This document shows positions 50,319 through 59,716 of a DNA stretch of 64,000 nt, piece by piece. This DNA is from Mesoflavibacter sp037029465 (GTDB taxonomy: Bacteria > Bacteroidota > Bacteroidia > Flavobacteriales > Flavobacteriaceae), in the NCBI RefSeq assembly GCF_037029465.1, contig NZ_JAYMEM010000006.1:62001-126000 (forward strand), given 5' to 3'. A model generated the notes under the pieces. It was given only the letters and a program-made list of their open reading frames with translations. It did no database searches and was not told the DNA's origin. Position numbers and translations under genes: made by a program. Numbering within the stretch: position 1 is the first letter of the stretch; each line of letters starts with the position of its first letter.

Positions 50319-51668
50319 TTACAAGAATAATTTTTCTACTTCTTTAATAGATCTTGGCAGACAACAAACCACAATATAATCGCCTTCTTCTACTTTAAAT
50401 CCTCCAAGTGCGATAAGTCCTTCGCCATTTCTAATAACACCACCAACAATTGCAGACCTAGGAAACTCGACATCTTTAATCAATTTATTACAGATTTTTG
50501 ATGTTGCTTTTACTTTAAACTCTAATAACTCTGCATTCATGTTGTTAAGCTTTGTCATTGCAATAACTTCTCCTTTACGTATGTATCTAAAGATATTGTT
50601 TGCTGCTAAAAGCTTTTTATTGATAAGTGTATCTATTCCTATGGACTGAGACAATTCAAAATAGTCCATATTTTCTACTAAAGCAATTGTTTTTTTAACA
50701 CCTTTTGATTTTGCTACTAAGCAAGACATAATGTTGGTTTCAGAATTTCCTGTAACAGAAATAAACGCATCCATATCGCTAATATTTTCTTCTTCAAGAA
50801 GCTCTACATTACGTCCGTCACCGTTTATGACTAATACTTTTGGTAATTCGTCTGCAAGCTCAAAAGCATTTTCTTTATTATTTTCTATTAGCTTAATATT
50901 AAAACCGTTTGTAGACAAATCTCTACTAGTTTTAAATCCAATTTTACTACCTCCAAGAATCATTACATCTTTAATAGCAGTGTTAGATTTACCTGTCATT
51001 CTACATAATTCTTGATCTCCTCCTTCACTAGTAATAAATACTACGCTATCGCCTTCTCTAAACTCGGTATCACCACGCGGAATAATCGTGTATTGTGTAC
51101 CAAAACGCTGTATGGCGATTGGCACAAAATGAATTTCAGAAAATAATTGCCCAGCTTCTTTTACCGTTTTACCAACAAAACTTGCAGTACGAGATAGACT
51201 TAAGCTAACCATAGTTAATGCGCCATCTTCAAACTCGTAACTATCTCTAAAAGCCGATTGATTTAAAAGTAATTCAATCTCAGATGCTGCTAAACTTTCT
51301 GGCGAAATTAATTCATCAATTCCAAATCTGGTAAAACCTACCTCATCTTTGTGTTTGATAAATTCGGTATTAGAAATTCTTGCAATTGTTCGTTTTGTTC
51401 CTAATTGTTTAGCAAGGACACAAGCAGTAATATTTGTGGTTTCTGAAGCGGTTACACCTATAAACAAATCTGAAGCCTCTACTCTAGATTCTTTTAAGAT
51501 AGCAATAGACGTTGCGTCACCTTTAATTACTTTAATATCAAGGTGGTTATCTGCATAGGTTAAACTTTCTCTATCGGTATCAATTAAGGTAATTTCTTGA
51601 GACTCGTAAGACAGTAGTTTTGCTAAATGAAATCCAACTTCACCTGCTCCTGCAATAATTATTTTCAT
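50319..51668 (-). CDS. trkA: Trk potassium system regulatory protein TrkA
   Basis: The cytoplasmic nucleotide-binding ring of the Trk system, 449 residues. It has two tandem RCK units, each an N-domain with a Rossmann motif (GAGEVGFHLA near residue 6; LGGSKIGFKTS near 239) followed by a C-domain. An acidic residue closes the second strand in each (LIDTD, LIENN). Placement immediately upstream of trkH confirms the assignment. It is divergent from ubiE. Confidence 0.94.
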   Translation of the reverse strand: MKIIIAGAGEVGFHLAKLLSYESQEITLIDTDRESLTYADNHLDIKVIKGDATSIAILKESRVEASDLFIGVTASETTNITACVLAKQLGTKRTIARISNTEFIKHKDEVGFTRFGIDELISPESLAASEIELLLNQSAFRDSYEFEDGALTMVSLSLSRTASFVGKTVKEAGQLFSEIHFVPIAIQRFGTQYTIIPRGDTEFREGDSVVFITSEGGDQELCRMTGKSNTAIKDVMILGGSKIGFKTSRDLSTNGFNIKLIENNKENAFELADELPKVLVINGDGRNVELLEEENISDMDAFISVTGNSETNIMSCLVAKSKGVKKTIALVENMDYFELSQSIGIDTLINKKLLAANNIFRYIRKGEVIAMTKLNNMNAELLEFKVKATSKICNKLIKDVEFPRSAIVGGVIRNGEGLIALGGFKVEEGDYIVVCCLPRSIKEVEKLFL

Positions 51669-51786
51669 AGATTATATAAAATATGGGATACAAAGATAAA
51701 TATTTTAAATATTTAAGCCTTAAATAATTATCCTTTTGAAGTTTTAAGAGAATATGTAAAGCATTATCTTTGCCAAAATTTTAGTT

Positions 51787-52515
51787 TTGACAAAAGTAAA
51801 TCCTTATAAAAATAGTGACTTAGGCAAGAAAGAACAAGTCACACAAATGTTTGATACAATCTCTAAAGAATACGATGGTTTAAACCGAGTTATATCATTT
51901 GGAATTGATATTAAATGGCGAAAAAAAGTTGTTGAAATAGTTAAACAACAACAACCAAAAACTGTTTTGGATATTGCTACAGGAACTGGTGATTTAGCTA
52001 TAAATTTAGCCGAAACTTCTGCAGAAAAAATTGTTGGTTTAGACATTAGTCCAGGAATGTTAAACGTTGGAAAAGAAAAAGTAAAAGCCAAACAATTAGA
52101 TAATCGTATTGATATGATTATTGGCGATTCTGAAAACATGCCTTTTGAAGACAACACTTTTGATGCTATTACTGTTGCGTTTGGTGTAAGAAATTTTGAA
52201 ACCTTAGAAAATGGTTTAAAAGATATTTTACGTGTTTTAAAACCTGGTGGCACTTTTGTTATTTTAGAAACTTCTGTACCAACAAAATTCCCATTTAAAC
52301 AAGGTTACAAAGTATATTCTAAATTTATTTTACCAACCATTGGTAAACTATTCTCAAAAGACAAAACAGCTTACAAATATTTAAGCGAAAGTGCTTCTGT
52401 TTTTCCTTACGGTGAAGCTTTAAACAATATTTTACGTAATATTGGGTTTATTAATGTAGAAGATAAACCACAAACATTTGGTGTAGCAACAATTTATACA
52501 GCATCAAAACAATAA
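51787..52515 (+). CDS. ubiE: Demethylmenaquinone methyltransferase
   Basis: SAM-dependent C-methylation of demethylmenaquinone, last step of menaquinone synthesis (the symbol menG is also used). 242 residues with motif I LDIATGTGDLAINLAE, a DSENMPFEDNTFDAI segment and VAFGVRNF. The best start is TTG at 51787, since the conserved N-terminal block (VNPYKNSDLGKKEQVTQMFD) begins just after it and no ATG precedes it in frame. A TATCTTTG element lies 14 bases upstream at 51765-51772. It is followed by porT after 5 bases. Confidence 0.92.
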   Translation: MTKVNPYKNSDLGKKEQVTQMFDTISKEYDGLNRVISFGIDIKWRKKVVEIVKQQQPKTVLDIATGTGDLAINLAETSAEKIVGLDISPGMLNVGKEKVKAKQLDNRIDMIIGDSENMPFEDNTFDAITVAFGVRNFETLENGLKDILRVLKPGGTFVILETSVPTKFPFKQGYKVYSKFILPTIGKLFSKDKTAYKYLSESASVFPYGEALNNILRNIGFINVEDKPQTFGVATIYTASKQ

Positions 52516-52520
52516 TTTAC

Positions 52521-53240
52521 ATGAAATATATTTTTTCTTTACTTTTTGTTTTATCAAGCATAACAGCGTCTAACGCGCAATTATTTACAAAAGAAAAAGT
52601 ACAAAACTTACAAAATATAGATAAAGCAACTTTAAGTTGGGGCTACTATTTAGGCTTTAATAATCTAGATTTTAAGTTTGACTATAATGATGATTTAGGA
52701 GACATCCAAACAGAACGTACTGTAGGATTTAATGTTGGCTTAATTGGTAATTTACGTATAAATGACCATTTTGATTTACGTTTAGAGCCTGGTCTAGTCA
52801 TAGCGCAACGTAACTTAAACTACTCTATTAATTACTTTGATAATTTTGAAGATGAAGTTTCTGATTCTGATTTACTACGTGAAGTAAAATCTACTTACGT
52901 GTATTTTCCGCTGCTGTTAAAAATTTCGACTAAAAGAATTAACAACATCAAACCTTTTATTTTAACCGGTATATCTACTGCTATTAACTTATCCAGTAAC
53001 GAAAAAAATCCTGATGATAATTCTGCTGGAGAATTTAGAATGAAAAAAAGCGCACAGTTTTACGAGCTTGGTTTTGGGATAGATTTTTACTTAGACCGTT
53101 TTAAGTTTACGCCTTCAATACGTGGTGTTTTTGCTTTAAATGACGAACTTATTAGAGATAAAGACCCAAACAGTCCATGGACAAGCAATATAAACAAAAT
53201 GCAAACTAGAGGGATTTTTGTGAATTTTACAGTTCAATAA
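52521..53240 (+). CDS. porT: PorT family outer-membrane protein (type IX secretion)
   Basis: 239 residues: signal peptide (cleavage after SNAQ near residue 20), then an alternating beta-barrel sequence typical of PorT (called SprT in Flavobacterium). PorT is a required component of the type IX secretion system, which exports gliding adhesins and enzymes. The ubiE-porT-RNA methyltransferase gene order is, as far as I recall, conserved in Flavobacteriaceae and supports the call. Other outer-membrane barrels of the same size cannot be fully excluded from sequence alone. Confidence 0.85.
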   Translation: MKYIFSLLFVLSSITASNAQLFTKEKVQNLQNIDKATLSWGYYLGFNNLDFKFDYNDDLGDIQTERTVGFNVGLIGNLRINDHFDLRLEPGLVIAQRNLNYSINYFDNFEDEVSDSDLLREVKSTYVYFPLLLKISTKRINNIKPFILTGISTAINLSSNEKNPDDNSAGEFRMKKSAQFYELGFGIDFYLDRFKFTPSIRGVFALNDELIRDKDPNSPWTSNINKMQTRGIFVNFTVQ

Positions 53241-53243
53241 AAT

Positions 53244-53960
53244 TTAATTACTTCTTCTAAACTCACTTAACAAAATAGCTCCTGCTGTAGCTACATTTAA
53301 ACTTTCTGTTTCTTGCAAATCTCCAAATCTTGGTATGCTAATGCGCTGATTTACGTGTTTTTCAATAGATTGACTAATACCATTAGCTTCATTACCTAAC
53401 ACTAAAATACCTTGGTCTGGTAAATTAGAAGCGTATACATTTTCTCCATCCATAAAAGCACCAAAAACAGGCTGTTTGGTTTCTTCTAAATAATGATTTA
53501 AATCTATGTAAAACACGTTAACACGCGTTAAACTTCCCATAGTTGCTTGCACAACTTTTGGGTTAAAACAATCTACAGTTTCTTTACTACACAATAATTG
53601 TTTTACACCAAACCAATCGCAAAGTCTAATGATTGTTCCAAGATTTCCTGGGTCTCTTACAGCATCTAAAGCGACTATCAATCCTTTGTTTTCTATTAAG
53701 GAAAGTTTAGGGATTTCAAAAACCGCTAAAGCTGTGTTTGGTGTTTTTAAAGCACTTATTTTTTTTAGTTCTGCTTCTGAAACTAGTGTTTCGTTTTCAA
53801 CATTAAAAGTTTCGGTAGTAAATAAATCGACTAACTTAAATGTCGAATTTAAAAACTCATTAATCACTTTTACACCTTCAGCAATAAATAATCCATCTTG
53901 CTGTCTACATTTTTTTTGCTGTAAACGCGTTATATTTTTAATCTGATTTTTAGAAATCAC
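53244..53960 (-). CDS. TrmH/SpoU family RNA methyltransferase
   Basis: 238 residues. An N-terminal RNA-binding substrate domain (KNQIKNITRLQQKKCRQQDGLFIAEG) precedes a SPOUT knot with the three conserved motifs: ALDAVRDPGNLGTIIRLCDWFG, VLGNEANGIS and the C-terminal SLNVATAGAILLSEF. It should 2-prime-O-methylate a ribose in 23S rRNA or tRNA; the target cannot be assigned from sequence. It converges on porT with only a 3-base gap, and no terminator is visible there. Confidence 0.92.
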   Translation of the reverse strand: MISKNQIKNITRLQQKKCRQQDGLFIAEGVKVINEFLNSTFKLVDLFTTETFNVENETLVSEAELKKISALKTPNTALAVFEIPKLSLIENKGLIVALDAVRDPGNLGTIIRLCDWFGVKQLLCSKETVDCFNPKVVQATMGSLTRVNVFYIDLNHYLEETKQPVFGAFMDGENVYASNLPDQGILVLGNEANGISQSIEKHVNQRISIPRFGDLQETESLNVATAGAILLSEFRRSN

Positions 53961-54110
53961 TTTTATCTTAATTTTTTTATAAAGTAACAGAAAAAAAAGG
54001 AGTTTAGGGATTTACACCTAAGCTTTATTCAATATTTAATGTATTTTTGAATTAGCTTTAAATAAGAGGCACAACTTTTGATCAAAATTGCTTAGCTTTT
54101 TAAAACATCA

Positions 54111-56642
54111 TTGAAAACATTTCAACCAAAAATAGTCGTTTTTTTATTAATTGTTACGCTGTTTAACAGCTGTAATTCGGTTAAACGTGTTAGCGAAAAT
54201 CAACATCTTTTAACCGAAAACAATTTAATTGTCAATGATGAGAAAGTTGTAAACGACACCATTTCTAACACTATCGTACAAAAACCAAACACGCGTATTC
54301 CTTTTATAAAAATGCCTTTACGCTTGTTTATTTATAACATTGCTAGACCTAATATAGATTCTATTTTAATGGAGAAGTATTACAACAATCCAGAAAAAAT
54401 GGAACGCAAATCAAAACTACTTTCTAGAAAACAATTAGATAAACTTATAGAAAGTAAATCTAATTTTAATAAGTGGATTAAAAAAACAGGAGAAGCACCT
54501 GTAATTATTGATGAAGAATTAACAAAAAAGTCTACAAAAAACCTTGAAAATTATTACAAATCTAACGGTTGGTTTAATGTAAAAACCGATTACGAAATAA
54601 ACAGAAAAGACAATAAAAGAGGAACTATAGATTATAAAGTTGAAACAGGAAGTCCTTTTATTATTGATACAGTATCTGCAACAATAGCTTCACCTTCTGT
54701 TCAGAAAATTTACGAAGAACATAAAAACGAAAGCTTTATAAAAGCTGGCAAACAGTTTAAAGACAATGATCTTTACAACGAAGAAGACCGCATAACAAAT
54801 CTTATGCGTAATAATGGTGTATATCATTTTTCTCAAGATTATGTACGCTATGTCTCTGATACTTTAAGAGGAAATAGCACAATGACACTAGAAACTGTTA
54901 TAGACAACCGTTTAATTAGAGAAGAAGACGAATCTAGGCGTGAACCTTTTAAAGTGTTTACTATTAAAGACGTAAATATTTACACCAATAGCTCTTTTAA
55001 GAATAGAAATGCAACTTTAACAGATTCTACTAATTACGAAGGTTACAATATTTATAGCGTTGGTAAATTAAGATACAAGCCAAAAGCAATTACAAACGCG
55101 GTATTTATTTCGCCAAACACCATTTTTAAAGATCAAGCTAGACCATTAACATCAAGATTAATAAGCAATCTACGTACGTTTAAATACCCAAATATTGAAT
55201 ATGTAGAAAATCAAGACACTACGCTAACCGCCAATATTTATCTAACACCATTAAAAAAGTTTGAATTAGGTATTAGCGCAGAAACATTTCAAAGTAACAT
55301 ACAAACAGTCGGATTCTCTTTTAATCCAAGTCTATTAATTAGAAACGTATTTAGAGGAGCTGAAACCTTAGAACTTTCTGGGTTTGCCTCTATCGGTGCT
55401 TCAAAAGATGCTAATAATGGCAACGATCAGTTTTTTGATATTAATGAACTTGGTGCTAATTTAAAACTAAGTTTCCCAAGGATTTTCTTCCCAATTAATA
55501 CCGAAAAGATTATTCCTAAATCCATGTTTCCTAGCACAAAAATTTCTCTTTCGGCGTCAAGCCAAACAAATATTGGTCTAGATAGACAAACGTTTACAGG
55601 AATTTTTAATTACAAATGGTACCCTAGCAGAAAGGTGACAAACAGATTAGATTTTTTCAACATTCAATTTGTAAAAAACCTTAATACAGCTAATTATTTT
55701 AATGTGTATCAAAACTCTTTTGATGCTTTAAATGAAATTGCTCAAACCAGTGGTTTTATTGCGCCAAACCAAACCTTAGGTATTCCTACTCAAGCCGATA
55801 ATTTTTTAAATGAAATTAGAAACGGAACTTACAATGGTGTTCTACCTGAAGACGATATAAGAGCCGCTAATGCAATTGCCGAAAGAAAGGTAAGACTAAC
55901 CGAAGACAACTTAATTTTTTCTACAAATTTCAACTATGTTAAAGACCGAAGAGACAATTTATTAGATGAAGATTTCTCTATCCTAAGACTTAAGTTAGAA
56001 TTAGCAGGTAACTTCTTATCAACCATATCTTCTTTAATTGGTGTAGAAAAAAATGATAGTGGTAAATACGAGCTTTTTAATGTTGCTTTTTCTCAATACG
56101 TAAAAACCGAATTTGATTACATTAAACATTGGCGCTTAGGTTACAAAAACGTGTTTGCGGTTAGAAGTTTTGTTGGTATTGCAATCCCATACGGTAACTC
56201 AACCAACATACCGTTTTCTAAAAGTTTTTTTGCTGGTGGTGCTAATGATAACAGAGCATGGACAGCTTATAATTTAGGTCCGGGTAGCTTAAACACGACT
56301 AACGAGTTTAATGAAGCTAACTTTAAAATTGCCCTTAGTGCAGAACAACGTTTTAATTTGTTTGGTGATTTAAATGGTGCTTTGTTTGTTGATGCAGGAA
56401 ACATTTGGAATGTTTTTGATGACATTGAAGATGATCGCGCTACATTTTCAGGTTTTGATTCCTTAAGAGACATAGCTGTTGGTTCTGGATTTGGGCTAAG
56501 ATATGATTTTGGTTTCTTCGTACTTCGAGGAGATATTGGATTTAAAACATATAATCCTGCTTATTCAGAAGGCAACCGATGGTTTAAAGATTATAACTTC
56601 TCTAACGCCGTTTATAATATTGGTATAAACTATCCATTTTAA
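54111..56642 (+). CDS. tamL: BamA/TamA-like outer-membrane lipoprotein (TamL type)
   Basis: 843-residue Omp85 protein. Unusually for this family, the N-terminus is a lipoprotein signal with the lipobox LFNSC (Cys21). This is the hallmark of TamL, a TamA relative found in Bacteroidota. POTRA-like domains cover about residues 30-400 and a 16-strand barrel about 430-843, ending in an aromatic residue (INYPF). It should insert proteins or move lipids at the outer membrane together with TamB, whose gene is not adjacent. The start is a TTG at 54111; no ATG fits. Confidence 0.82.
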   Translation: MKTFQPKIVVFLLIVTLFNSCNSVKRVSENQHLLTENNLIVNDEKVVNDTISNTIVQKPNTRIPFIKMPLRLFIYNIARPNIDSILMEKYYNNPEKMERKSKLLSRKQLDKLIESKSNFNKWIKKTGEAPVIIDEELTKKSTKNLENYYKSNGWFNVKTDYEINRKDNKRGTIDYKVETGSPFIIDTVSATIASPSVQKIYEEHKNESFIKAGKQFKDNDLYNEEDRITNLMRNNGVYHFSQDYVRYVSDTLRGNSTMTLETVIDNRLIREEDESRREPFKVFTIKDVNIYTNSSFKNRNATLTDSTNYEGYNIYSVGKLRYKPKAITNAVFISPNTIFKDQARPLTSRLISNLRTFKYPNIEYVENQDTTLTANIYLTPLKKFELGISAETFQSNIQTVGFSFNPSLLIRNVFRGAETLELSGFASIGASKDANNGNDQFFDINELGANLKLSFPRIFFPINTEKIIPKSMFPSTKISLSASSQTNIGLDRQTFTGIFNYKWYPSRKVTNRLDFFNIQFVKNLNTANYFNVYQNSFDALNEIAQTSGFIAPNQTLGIPTQADNFLNEIRNGTYNGVLPEDDIRAANAIAERKVRLTEDNLIFSTNFNYVKDRRDNLLDEDFSILRLKLELAGNFLSTISSLIGVEKNDSGKYELFNVAFSQYVKTEFDYIKHWRLGYKNVFAVRSFVGIAIPYGNSTNIPFSKSFFAGGANDNRAWTAYNLGPGSLNTTNEFNEANFKIALSAEQRFNLFGDLNGALFVDAGNIWNVFDDIEDDRATFSGFDSLRDIAVGSGFGLRYDFGFFVLRGDIGFKTYNPAYSEGNRWFKDYNFSNAVYNIGINYPF

Positions 56643-56646
56643 GCGT

Positions 56647-56685
56647 AAAACACACAAAAACAACGATAACGTTTGCGTGTTTTTA
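56647..56685 (+). terminator. Probable terminator after the TamL-like gene
   Basis: AAAACACAC...CAACG / CGTTTGCGTGTTTTT, an imperfect stem (with a bulge) around ATAA, then a T run. It begins 5 bases after the stop codon. Confidence 0.5.
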
Positions 56686-56719
56686 TTGCTATTTCTTAAA
56701 AAATACGGTCAATTTTCAC

Positions 56720-56727
56720 TACTTTTG
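56720..56727 (+). promoter_or_regulatory. Predicted -7 element of fbaA
   Basis: TACTTTTG is an exact TAnnTTTG match 33 bases before the aldolase ATG. No clear TTTG was found at -33. Confidence 0.4.
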
Positions 56728-56759
56728 AAACATTACTAATACAACAAATTTTTATAAAA

Positions 56760-57827
56760 ATGGCTCATAACATAAAACCTGGAGTTGCAACCGGAAAAGA
56801 AGTTCAAGAAATTTTCAAACTAGCTAAAGAAAAAGGCTTTGCATTACCTGCGGTTAACGTAATTGGTTCTAACACAATCAATGGTGTTTTAGAAACTGCA
56901 GCAGAATTAAACGCTCCTGTTATTATTCAATTTTCAAATGGAGGCGCACAATTTAACGCCGGAAAAGGTTTAAATAACGACGGACAAAAAGCTGCTATAG
57001 CTGGTAGTATTGCAGGTGCAAAACATGTACACCAAATGGCAGAAGCTTATGGTGTTCCTGTAATTTTACATACAGACCACTGCGCAAAAAAATTATTACC
57101 TTGGATTGATGGTTTATTAGACGCTAGCGAGCAACATTTTAAAGAAACAGGTAAACCTCTTTACAGCTCTCATATGATTGATTTAAGTGAAGAGCCTCTT
57201 GAAGAAAACATAGAAATCTGTAAAACTTACCTTGAGCGTATGAGCAAAATGGGTATGACTCTAGAAATAGAATTAGGTATAACAGGTGGTGAAGAAGATG
57301 GTGTAGATAATAGCGATGTAGATGAGTCTAAATTATACACACAACCAGAAGAAGTAGCTTATGCTTATGAAGAGTTAAGCAAAGTAAGTGACCAATTTAC
57401 AATTGCAGCTGCTTTTGGTAACGTACATGGAGTTTACAAACCAGGAAATGTAAAGTTAACACCAAAAATCCTTAAAAACTCTCAAGAGTATATCACAAAA
57501 AAATATGGTGTAGATAATAACCATATTGATTTTGTATTCCACGGTGGATCAGGTTCTACTTTAGAAGAAATTAGAGAAGCTATTGGTTACGGTGTTATTA
57601 AAATGAATATCGATACAGATATGCAATACGCATTTATGTCTGGTATTAGAGATTATATGGGCGAAAAAGCAGATTATTTAAAATCTCAAATTGGTAGTCC
57701 AGATGGACCAGATTCACCTAACAAAAAATACTACGATCCACGTGTTTGGTTACGTAAAGGTGAACAAACTTTTGTAGAGCGTCTTAAAAAAGCATTTGAA
57801 GACTTAAATAACGTTAACACACTATAA
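56760..57827 (+). CDS. fbaA: Fructose-bisphosphate aldolase, class II
   Basis: Zinc-dependent cleavage of fructose-1,6-bisphosphate. 355 residues, close to E. coli FbaA (359). Zinc-binding and catalytic segments are HTDHCAKKLLPW (about 106-117), LEIELGITGGEEDGVDN, and the later FVFHGGSGS with its His and glycine phosphate-binding loop; NIDTDMQYAF is also conserved. It is transcribed alone between tamL and accD and ends in a terminator. As a central enzyme it is likely constitutive. Confidence 0.96.
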   Translation: MAHNIKPGVATGKEVQEIFKLAKEKGFALPAVNVIGSNTINGVLETAAELNAPVIIQFSNGGAQFNAGKGLNNDGQKAAIAGSIAGAKHVHQMAEAYGVPVILHTDHCAKKLLPWIDGLLDASEQHFKETGKPLYSSHMIDLSEEPLEENIEICKTYLERMSKMGMTLEIELGITGGEEDGVDNSDVDESKLYTQPEEVAYAYEELSKVSDQFTIAAAFGNVHGVYKPGNVKLTPKILKNSQEYITKKYGVDNNHIDFVFHGGSGSTLEEIREAIGYGVIKMNIDTDMQYAFMSGIRDYMGEKADYLKSQIGSPDGPDSPNKKYYDPRVWLRKGEQTFVERLKKAFEDLNNVNTL

Positions 57828-57849
57828 ACGTTAAATTTTAAAACTAATA

Positions 57850-57894
57850 AATCCTGCTTATTTACTATTATCATTTAGTTAAGCAGGATTTTTT
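57850..57894 (+). terminator. Intrinsic terminator of fbaA
   Basis: AATCCTGCTTA / TAAGCAGGATT stem around an 18-base AT-rich loop, followed by TTTTTT. Confidence 0.78.
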
Positions 57895-58055
57895 ATGCTT
57901 ACAAGATTAAAATTAACAGTTAATCATTTCAATTTTTTGAGAATGAATAATAAATACTGTAATTTTGTACGCTTGATTACTTAAAAACTAACTAATAGCA
58001 AAAGCGGTTTTTCAAGCAAAAAACTTAAAACTGCAAACTAAAATCGTAAATCAAT

Positions 58056-58913
58056 ATGGCTTGGTTTAAAAGAAAGGAAAAAGGTATACAAACCTCTACA
58101 GAACAAAAAAAAGACACTCCTAAAGGCTTATGGTATAAGTCTCCAACTGGTAAAATAGTAGACTCTAAAGAATTAGAGAAAAATTTCTATGTAAGTCCAG
58201 AGGATGGATACCACGTAAGAATAGGAAGTAAAGAATATTTTGAAATTTTATTTGATGATAACAAGTTTAAAGAGCTAGATGCTAACCTAACATCTAAAGA
58301 CCCTTTAAAATTTGAAGACACAAAAAAGTATCCAGACCGTTTAAAAGCTGCTGAAAAGAAAACAAATTTAAAAGACGCTGTACGTTGCGCTGTTGGTAAA
58401 TCTAAAGGAAAAGATTTAGTAATTGCTTGTATGGATTTTGCTTTTATAGGTGGATCTATGGGTAGTGTTGTTGGAGAAAAAATTGCTCGTGCTGCAGATT
58501 ATGCATTAAAGAAAAAACTTCCATTTATGATTATATCCAAATCTGGTGGTGCACGTATGATGGAAGCTGCTTTATCATTAATGCAGTTAGCAAAAACATC
58601 TGCTAAATTAGGACAACTTGCAGATGCAGGTTTACCTTACATCTCTTTATGTACAGACCCAACAACTGGAGGTACTACTGCTTCTTTTGCGATGTTAGGA
58701 GATATAAACATTGCAGAACCAGGTGCTTTAATAGGATTTGCTGGACCACGTGTTGTACGTGATACTACAGGACAAGAGTTACCTGAAGGCTTCCAAACCT
58801 CAGAGTTTTTATTAGAGCATGGTTTCTTAGATTTTATTACACATCGTAAAGATTTAAAAAACAAAGTTAATAAGTACATAGACTTAATAACTAATCAGCC
58901 TTTAAGAGCTTAA
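58056..58913 (+). CDS. accD: Acetyl-CoA carboxylase carboxyltransferase, beta subunit
   Basis: Carboxyltransferase beta subunit for malonyl-CoA synthesis, 285 residues. The crotonase-like domain is complete (GGSMGSVVGEKI, SKSGGARMMEA, PTTGGTTASFAMLGD, GFAGPRVVRDTTG). The N-terminal zinc ribbon is degenerate: where the usual protein has two CxxC pairs, this one has WYKSPTGKIV and YVSPEDGYHV, with no cysteine at all. I recall the same in other flavobacterial AccD proteins, so this is a lineage trait rather than decay. How the domain holds its fold or binds mRNA without zinc is not known from this sequence. Confidence 0.94.
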   Translation: MAWFKRKEKGIQTSTEQKKDTPKGLWYKSPTGKIVDSKELEKNFYVSPEDGYHVRIGSKEYFEILFDDNKFKELDANLTSKDPLKFEDTKKYPDRLKAAEKKTNLKDAVRCAVGKSKGKDLVIACMDFAFIGGSMGSVVGEKIARAADYALKKKLPFMIISKSGGARMMEAALSLMQLAKTSAKLGQLADAGLPYISLCTDPTTGGTTASFAMLGDINIAEPGALIGFAGPRVVRDTTGQELPEGFQTSEFLLEHGFLDFITHRKDLKNKVNKYIDLITNQPLRA

Positions 58914-58933
58914 TTAGAAAATAATTTTTAACA

Positions 58934-58973
58934 CAAAAAAGTCCTTTAAATCTAGATTTAAAGGACTTTTTTA
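58934..58973. terminator. Bidirectional terminator between accD and the deformylase gene
   Basis: A long perfect inverted repeat, AAAAAAGTCCTTTAAATC / GATTTAAAGGACTTTTTT, around a two-base TA loop, between convergent genes. Confidence 0.9.
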
Positions 58974-58975
58974 AT

Positions 58976-59599
58976 TTATTCTGCATCTTTTACTTCTTGA
59001 TTTAGATGATCTAGGTACAATATCCCATTTAAATGATCTATTTCATGTTGAAAAATTACAGCTGTAAAATCTGATATTGTATCGGTTTTATGCTCTTCTT
59101 TCATTGTATCATATTCAATTACAATAGTTTTAGACCTGCTATCTAAGACTTCTGTTCTATTGGGTATTGACAAACAACCTTCACGATAAGTTTGTTTTTC
59201 TGTTGAATAATCAATGATTTTCGGATTCAAATAAACTTCAAAAGGTAAATTTTCTTTATCAAATCTTTGCACCCAAATTATATTTTTTAAAATACCTACT
59301 TGTGGTGCTGCAATACCAACACCTAAAGACATACTATCTCTAACTGTTGCATACAATCTATTAACAAATCTTTGTAAAACTACATCTGTACTATCTGGTT
59401 TCACAAAAGTACTTTGTGTCCTTAAAAGAATAGAGTCTGTTTTATTGGTGATTTTGTATACACGCATAGGTGTATCATCTACATCTTTTAAAATAAGAGC
59501 AATCTGCTCCTTATTAAAATTAGACTTCTTTTTTGTTTTACCACTTGAGCAACTGTATAGACAAACTAGAAGTAATAAAAAGGTAACGCTATTTTTCAT
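58976..59599 (-). CDS. Peptide deformylase-like lipoprotein
   Basis: 207 residues from ATG at 59599 (an in-frame TTG at 59617 would add six). The C-terminal 130 residues are a peptide deformylase with all three metal-site motifs: GVGIAAPQVG, EGCLS and QHEIDH. But the N-terminus is a lipoprotein signal, MKNSVTFLLLLVCLYSC, with lipobox LYSC (Cys17) and an SSGKTKKK tail. The enzyme would therefore be lipid-anchored outside the cytoplasm, where it cannot meet nascent chains. A normal cytosolic deformylase is presumably encoded elsewhere. Possible roles include formylated peptides released outside, or another amidase reaction; neither is shown. Confidence 0.88.
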   Translation of the reverse strand: MKNSVTFLLLLVCLYSCSSGKTKKKSNFNKEQIALILKDVDDTPMRVYKITNKTDSILLRTQSTFVKPDSTDVVLQRFVNRLYATVRDSMSLGVGIAAPQVGILKNIIWVQRFDKENLPFEVYLNPKIIDYSTEKQTYREGCLSIPNRTEVLDSRSKTIVIEYDTMKEEHKTDTISDFTAVIFQHEIDHLNGILYLDHLNQEVKDAE

Positions 59600-59633
59600 C
59601 TTTAATAATTTAAACAAGTTTCTAAATTAATCA

Positions 59634-59662
59634 TTTGTTTTCAATAAAAATAACTATATTTG
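59634..59662 (+). promoter_or_regulatory. Predicted rpsO promoter
   Basis: TTTG (59634-59637), 17 bases, TATATTTG (59655-59662): both elements fit the Bacteroidota consensus exactly. It is the best promoter match in the window, as expected for a ribosomal protein gene. Confidence 0.72.
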
Positions 59663-59667
59663 CCGCT

Positions 59668-59684
59668 CGAAAGAAAGGCTTTCG
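59668..59684 (+). promoter_or_regulatory. Hairpin at the 5-prime end of the rpsO mRNA
   Basis: CGAAAG-AAAGG-CTTTCG, just after the predicted transcription start and 33 bases before the ATG. It may stabilise the transcript or serve in S15 autoregulation; the latter is speculation. Confidence 0.4.
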
Positions 59685-59716
59685 TGTACATAACAATCAT
59701 TTACAATAATATTAGC

